Assembly: GCA_003278345.1 (NCBI GenBank)
Contig: QCFH01000002.1
Location: forward strand, 1 to 64,000
DNA from: Prochlorococcus sp. AG-363-C02
Lineage (GTDB): Bacteria; Cyanobacteriota; Cyanobacteriia; PCC-6307; Cyanobiaceae
Direction: 5' to 3'
Length of the DNA: 64,000 bases
The notes beneath the pieces were generated by a model. The model searched no databases, was not told the origin of the DNA, and was given only the letters and a program-made list of their open reading frames with translations. Of this stretch, positions 60,969 to 64,000 are shown in pieces (the first letter of the stretch is position 1; the number at the start of each line of letters is the position of its first letter). Position numbers and translations under genes: made by a program.

Positions 60969-62468
60969 TTGTCTTTACTGCTTAATGTTATGAATATTGC
61001 AGTTATTGGAAGCGGAGTAACAGCCTTTGCTGCTGCATCATATCTTAGCAAAAAAGGATTTTCGGTCGATTGCATTGCTCCTAGAATTGAACCAATGAAG
61101 AAAGAAATTGACAAAGTTTATTGTTCAGAAAATTCAAATAAATTTCTTAGTTCACCTAAGCTTAATAGAGCTGACTTTATTTACAGTAAAAATATAAGCG
61201 ACAAAGTCTTTCCTAAAGAATGTAAAGACTTTACTGGGATTGAGATAGTTGATTCTATCGGTCTTGCAAGATATTGGGGGGCTAATTTAGCTAAGTATGC
61301 TCTTAATGAAAGCATTAACAAACTAAATCTATGTAATGAGGATAGGAATTTTTTAGAAAATCTTATACCTACTTTAAATGTAAATGAATTTTACCAAGAA
61401 CTAAATAATAACAAGTATGTACAGAATCTAAAAAAATCTTCTTTTTCTTCTAATAAAAATTACAACCAAACTAGTTTAGAAATATTTGACGCCACTCTTG
61501 CTATATGGAAAAACAAATGTAACCTTGATAGCCTACCGGACGAAAGAAAAAATGAAGCTATATTTGGTAGTAATTTTTTGATGCCAAATTCTTATCAATC
61601 AATAAATGGAAGAGTAGTTGATATAATGAATATATTTGATAAGAACAAGTCATTAGTTATTAAAGTTAAATTTAAAAATACATTTATTTTAAAGTCATAC
61701 GATTATATTTTTGTTGCTTGCGGGGCAATAGGGTCTTATAGGCTGATATCAAATATTTGCAAAGACACTTCAAGTTTAGGAATATCTCACAAGATAAAAC
61801 ATCATCCAATGATATCAAGACTTGCTTTTGTTCCTAATCTAGAATGCCCCAAAAAATATATATCAATGAGTAATTTTGATATAGCAATGACTGTCAATAA
61901 ATGCAATATTTATTTAAATTTCTATCCGCTTAAAGGGTTATTTAATTCTTATACTCGTAACAGTTTAAAAAGTAAGTATATATTCAAAATAATTAAAAAG
62001 ATTTATATTTTACTGAATATTAAATCTGATAGCCCGTTATCAATCAGCTGGTGGATTGACAGATTATACATTTCTTCTTTATACTTTGATTCAGATTTAT
62101 CTTCATCATATATAACAAGTAGCAAAGATAATTTAATTACAATAAATGGTGGCTTCAGGGCTGATTTCCAGAAACTAATACTAAGGAATACAATGCCTAT
62201 GATTAAAAGTAAATTAAAAAATAAAAAAATCTTTTTAATACCCTTTATATCAAAAATTCATAAGCCAGGTTCAGATCTTCATTATTCAAGTACTCTAATA
62301 AATTATACAAATAAAGAATCTAATCTTTCTATAAATAAAAAAACTGATTCGAGAATATTTACAATTGATTCTTCTTCATCTGAATATTTACCAACTGCAA
62401 ATCCAACATACTATTTTATAGCAAGAGCTATAAAACTAGCAAGTGATTTTAGTACTTCAAAGCGCTAA
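60969..62468 (+). CDS. FAD-dependent oxidoreductase, divergent GMC-like
   Basis: 'MNIAVIGSGVTAFAAASYLSKKGFSVDCIAP', 'YIFVACGAIGSYRLI', C-term 'KPGSDLHYSS...DSSSSEYLPTANPTYYFIARAIKLA'. Confidence 0.65.
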   Translation: MSLLLNVMNIAVIGSGVTAFAAASYLSKKGFSVDCIAPRIEPMKKEIDKVYCSENSNKFLSSPKLNRADFIYSKNISDKVFPKECKDFTGIEIVDSIGLARYWGANLAKYALNESINKLNLCNEDRNFLENLIPTLNVNEFYQELNNNKYVQNLKKSSFSSNKNYNQTSLEIFDATLAIWKNKCNLDSLPDERKNEAIFGSNFLMPNSYQSINGRVVDIMNIFDKNKSLVIKVKFKNTFILKSYDYIFVACGAIGSYRLISNICKDTSSLGISHKIKHHPMISRLAFVPNLECPKKYISMSNFDIAMTVNKCNIYLNFYPLKGLFNSYTRNSLKSKYIFKIIKKIYILLNIKSDSPLSISWWIDRLYISSLYFDSDLSSSYITSSKDNLITINGGFRADFQKLILRNTMPMIKSKLKNKKIFLIPFISKIHKPGSDLHYSSTLINYTNKESNLSINKKTDSRIFTIDSSSSEYLPTANPTYYFIARAIKLASDFSTSKR

Positions 62469-62556
62469 TAATCATAGAGAAGTAAAATGATGCTAAGGAC
62501 TATTATATATTCATAATAAAGCATGTTAAAGTTAAATTAGTCTTTATATTTAAATA

Positions 62557-63717
62557 ATGGATAAGACAGGTTATATTGAGGTTTCATTTGTAATTCCCTG
62601 CTTAAATGAAGAAAAAACGTTAGCCAAGGTTTTAGAAAACTGCCATGAAACAGGTCTAAAATTCAAATCATATGAATTGATCGTTGCCGACAATGGTAGT
62701 AGCGACAATTCAATTAATATCGCAAAAGAAAGTAGGGCTCAAGTAGTTAATGTTAAAAATAAGGGATATGGGTCTGCTTTAAAAGAAGGGTTAAAACAAG
62801 CTATAGGTGAATATGTTGTAATGGGAGACGCAGATTTGACATATGATTTTGCAGATTCAATAAATATGATACAAAAGCTGAAAGATGAGGATACTTCACT
62901 TGTTATGGGGAATAGGTTTTTAGGAACAATAGAAAAAGGTGCTATGCCAATGCTTCACAAATATATAGGAAATCCTATTCTAACTTTAATTGGTAAAGTA
63001 TTTTTTGGAGCTGATATTAACGACTTCCATTGTGGGTTAAGAGCATTTGTAAATAAAGATATTAAAGAGTTGAATTTAAAGTCGCAAGGAATGGAATTTG
63101 CCAGTGAAATGGTTATAAGAGCATGCCTTGCTGGGTTAAAACTTTCAGAAGTATCTGCAAACCTAAGAAAAGATCATCCAGAAAGAAACCCGCACCTTAG
63201 AACATGGCGAGATGGTTGGCGTCATTTAAAATTCATGTTCTCATTCAGTCCTAAATATACTTACTTCCCTTTATCACTATTTTTTATAATAAATTCTATA
63301 TTAGTATTTATATTAAATTTAACTCAACAGGTTCCATTTTCAGGAACAAATTCTCTGGCATTTAGTGTAGTACTTTATGTATGTGGATTATGGGCATCAT
63401 CTGAGTATATAAGTTCAAGACTTTTGCTGGCAACAAAAATAAAGTACAAAAACTCATTTTTCTCTGATATTTTATTTAAGTTTGTTAGATCTAGATCATT
63501 TCTAGATAGATCATTTCAGATAGTTTTATTCCTTATTTCAATAGCTATAACAATTATAGTTTCACTTTATATAAAATCGAATGGAAATTATGAATATTTT
63601 TCTGAACGTTCCTCTCAGCTTAAATTTTATATATCAATGATATTATCTAGTACATCACTATATATATATTTAGTTGCATCTAAAATTAATACGTTTTCTT
63701 GGTTACATGATAATTAA
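62557..63717 (+). CDS. family 2 glycosyltransferase (DPM1-like) with C-terminal TM segments
   Basis: 'VSFVIPCLNEEKTLAKVLENC', 'LIVADNGSSDNSINIAKES', 'VMGDADLTYDF'. Confidence 0.9.
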   Translation: MDKTGYIEVSFVIPCLNEEKTLAKVLENCHETGLKFKSYELIVADNGSSDNSINIAKESRAQVVNVKNKGYGSALKEGLKQAIGEYVVMGDADLTYDFADSINMIQKLKDEDTSLVMGNRFLGTIEKGAMPMLHKYIGNPILTLIGKVFFGADINDFHCGLRAFVNKDIKELNLKSQGMEFASEMVIRACLAGLKLSEVSANLRKDHPERNPHLRTWRDGWRHLKFMFSFSPKYTYFPLSLFFIINSILVFILNLTQQVPFSGTNSLAFSVVLYVCGLWASSEYISSRLLLATKIKYKNSFFSDILFKFVRSRSFLDRSFQIVLFLISIAITIIVSLYIKSNGNYEYFSERSSQLKFYISMILSSTSLYIYLVASKINTFSWLHDN

Positions 63718-63726
63718 TCTAAAAAT

Positions 63727-64000
63727 TTAGTAATTAAATTTATCTAAAAATCCAGGGAAGCAAATGTTCGGAGAATTCCTTAAAGCTCTTCCAGTAGTGT
63801 AAGCCTTAACTCTAGGACTGAAAATAGAAAGCCTCTCTAATAAAAACTGACTTACTATAGGTATTCGTAGTGCTTGTGTGTGTTTTATATTTTGAAGTTC
63901 TTTGAATTTATATTTTTTTAAACCAACACTTAAAATTTTATGGTCAAAGGATGCCTGATTTAATGCGATGCAATTTATTATCTTATAAATATCAACAATT
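63727..64000 (-). CDS. hypothetical protein, C-terminal part (runs off the right window edge)
   Basis: Open minus-strand frame of 91 codons ending ...KAYTTGRALRNSPNICFPGFLDKFNY*. Confidence 0.6.
   Translation of the reverse strand, partial: IVDIYKIINCIALNQASFDHKILSVGLKKYKFKELQNIKHTQALRIPIVSQFLLERLSIFSPRVKAYTTGRALRNSPNICFPGFLDKFNY

Overview
AT-rich picocyanobacterial DNA. A Pcb-type chlorophyll-binding protein, an iron-binding FutA/IdiA protein, and the rpmH-rnpA-PH-yidC-ycf46-serS block make it most likely Prochlorococcus. The layout has three parts. (1) About 1-21.6 kb is a very AT-rich accessory surface-glycan island. It has a nonulosonic-acid (pseudaminic/legionaminic-like) set: PseB, PseC, GNAT, PseI/NeuB, NeuA, a cytidylyltransferase-aminotransferase fusion, PIG-L deacetylase and two formyltransferase-like proteins. 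A second set has no assigned pathway: class III aminotransferase, two SDRs, a TIM-barrel isomerase, a VOC protein and two Gfo/Idh proteins. (2) About 21.9-48.7 kb is conserved backbone running from tRNA-Ser(CGA) to tRNA-Arg(UCU). (3) About 49.2-64 kb is a second glycan/export island: gmd, fcl, a metazoan-type UDP-glucose dehydrogenase, an initiating glycosylphosphotransferase, Wza-like and Wzc-like proteins, two epimerases, and more. The best items not in the ORF track are: a decayed, multiply frameshifted tyrosine recombinase immediately beside the 3' end of tRNA-Ser; an apparent +1 frameshift in rpmH; a perfect 18-bp-arm palindrome in the first island; a palindromic candidate operator upstream of futA; and several small ORFs. 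No CRISPR array, rRNA or intact transposase was seen. All family names come from motif recognition only; no searches were run.
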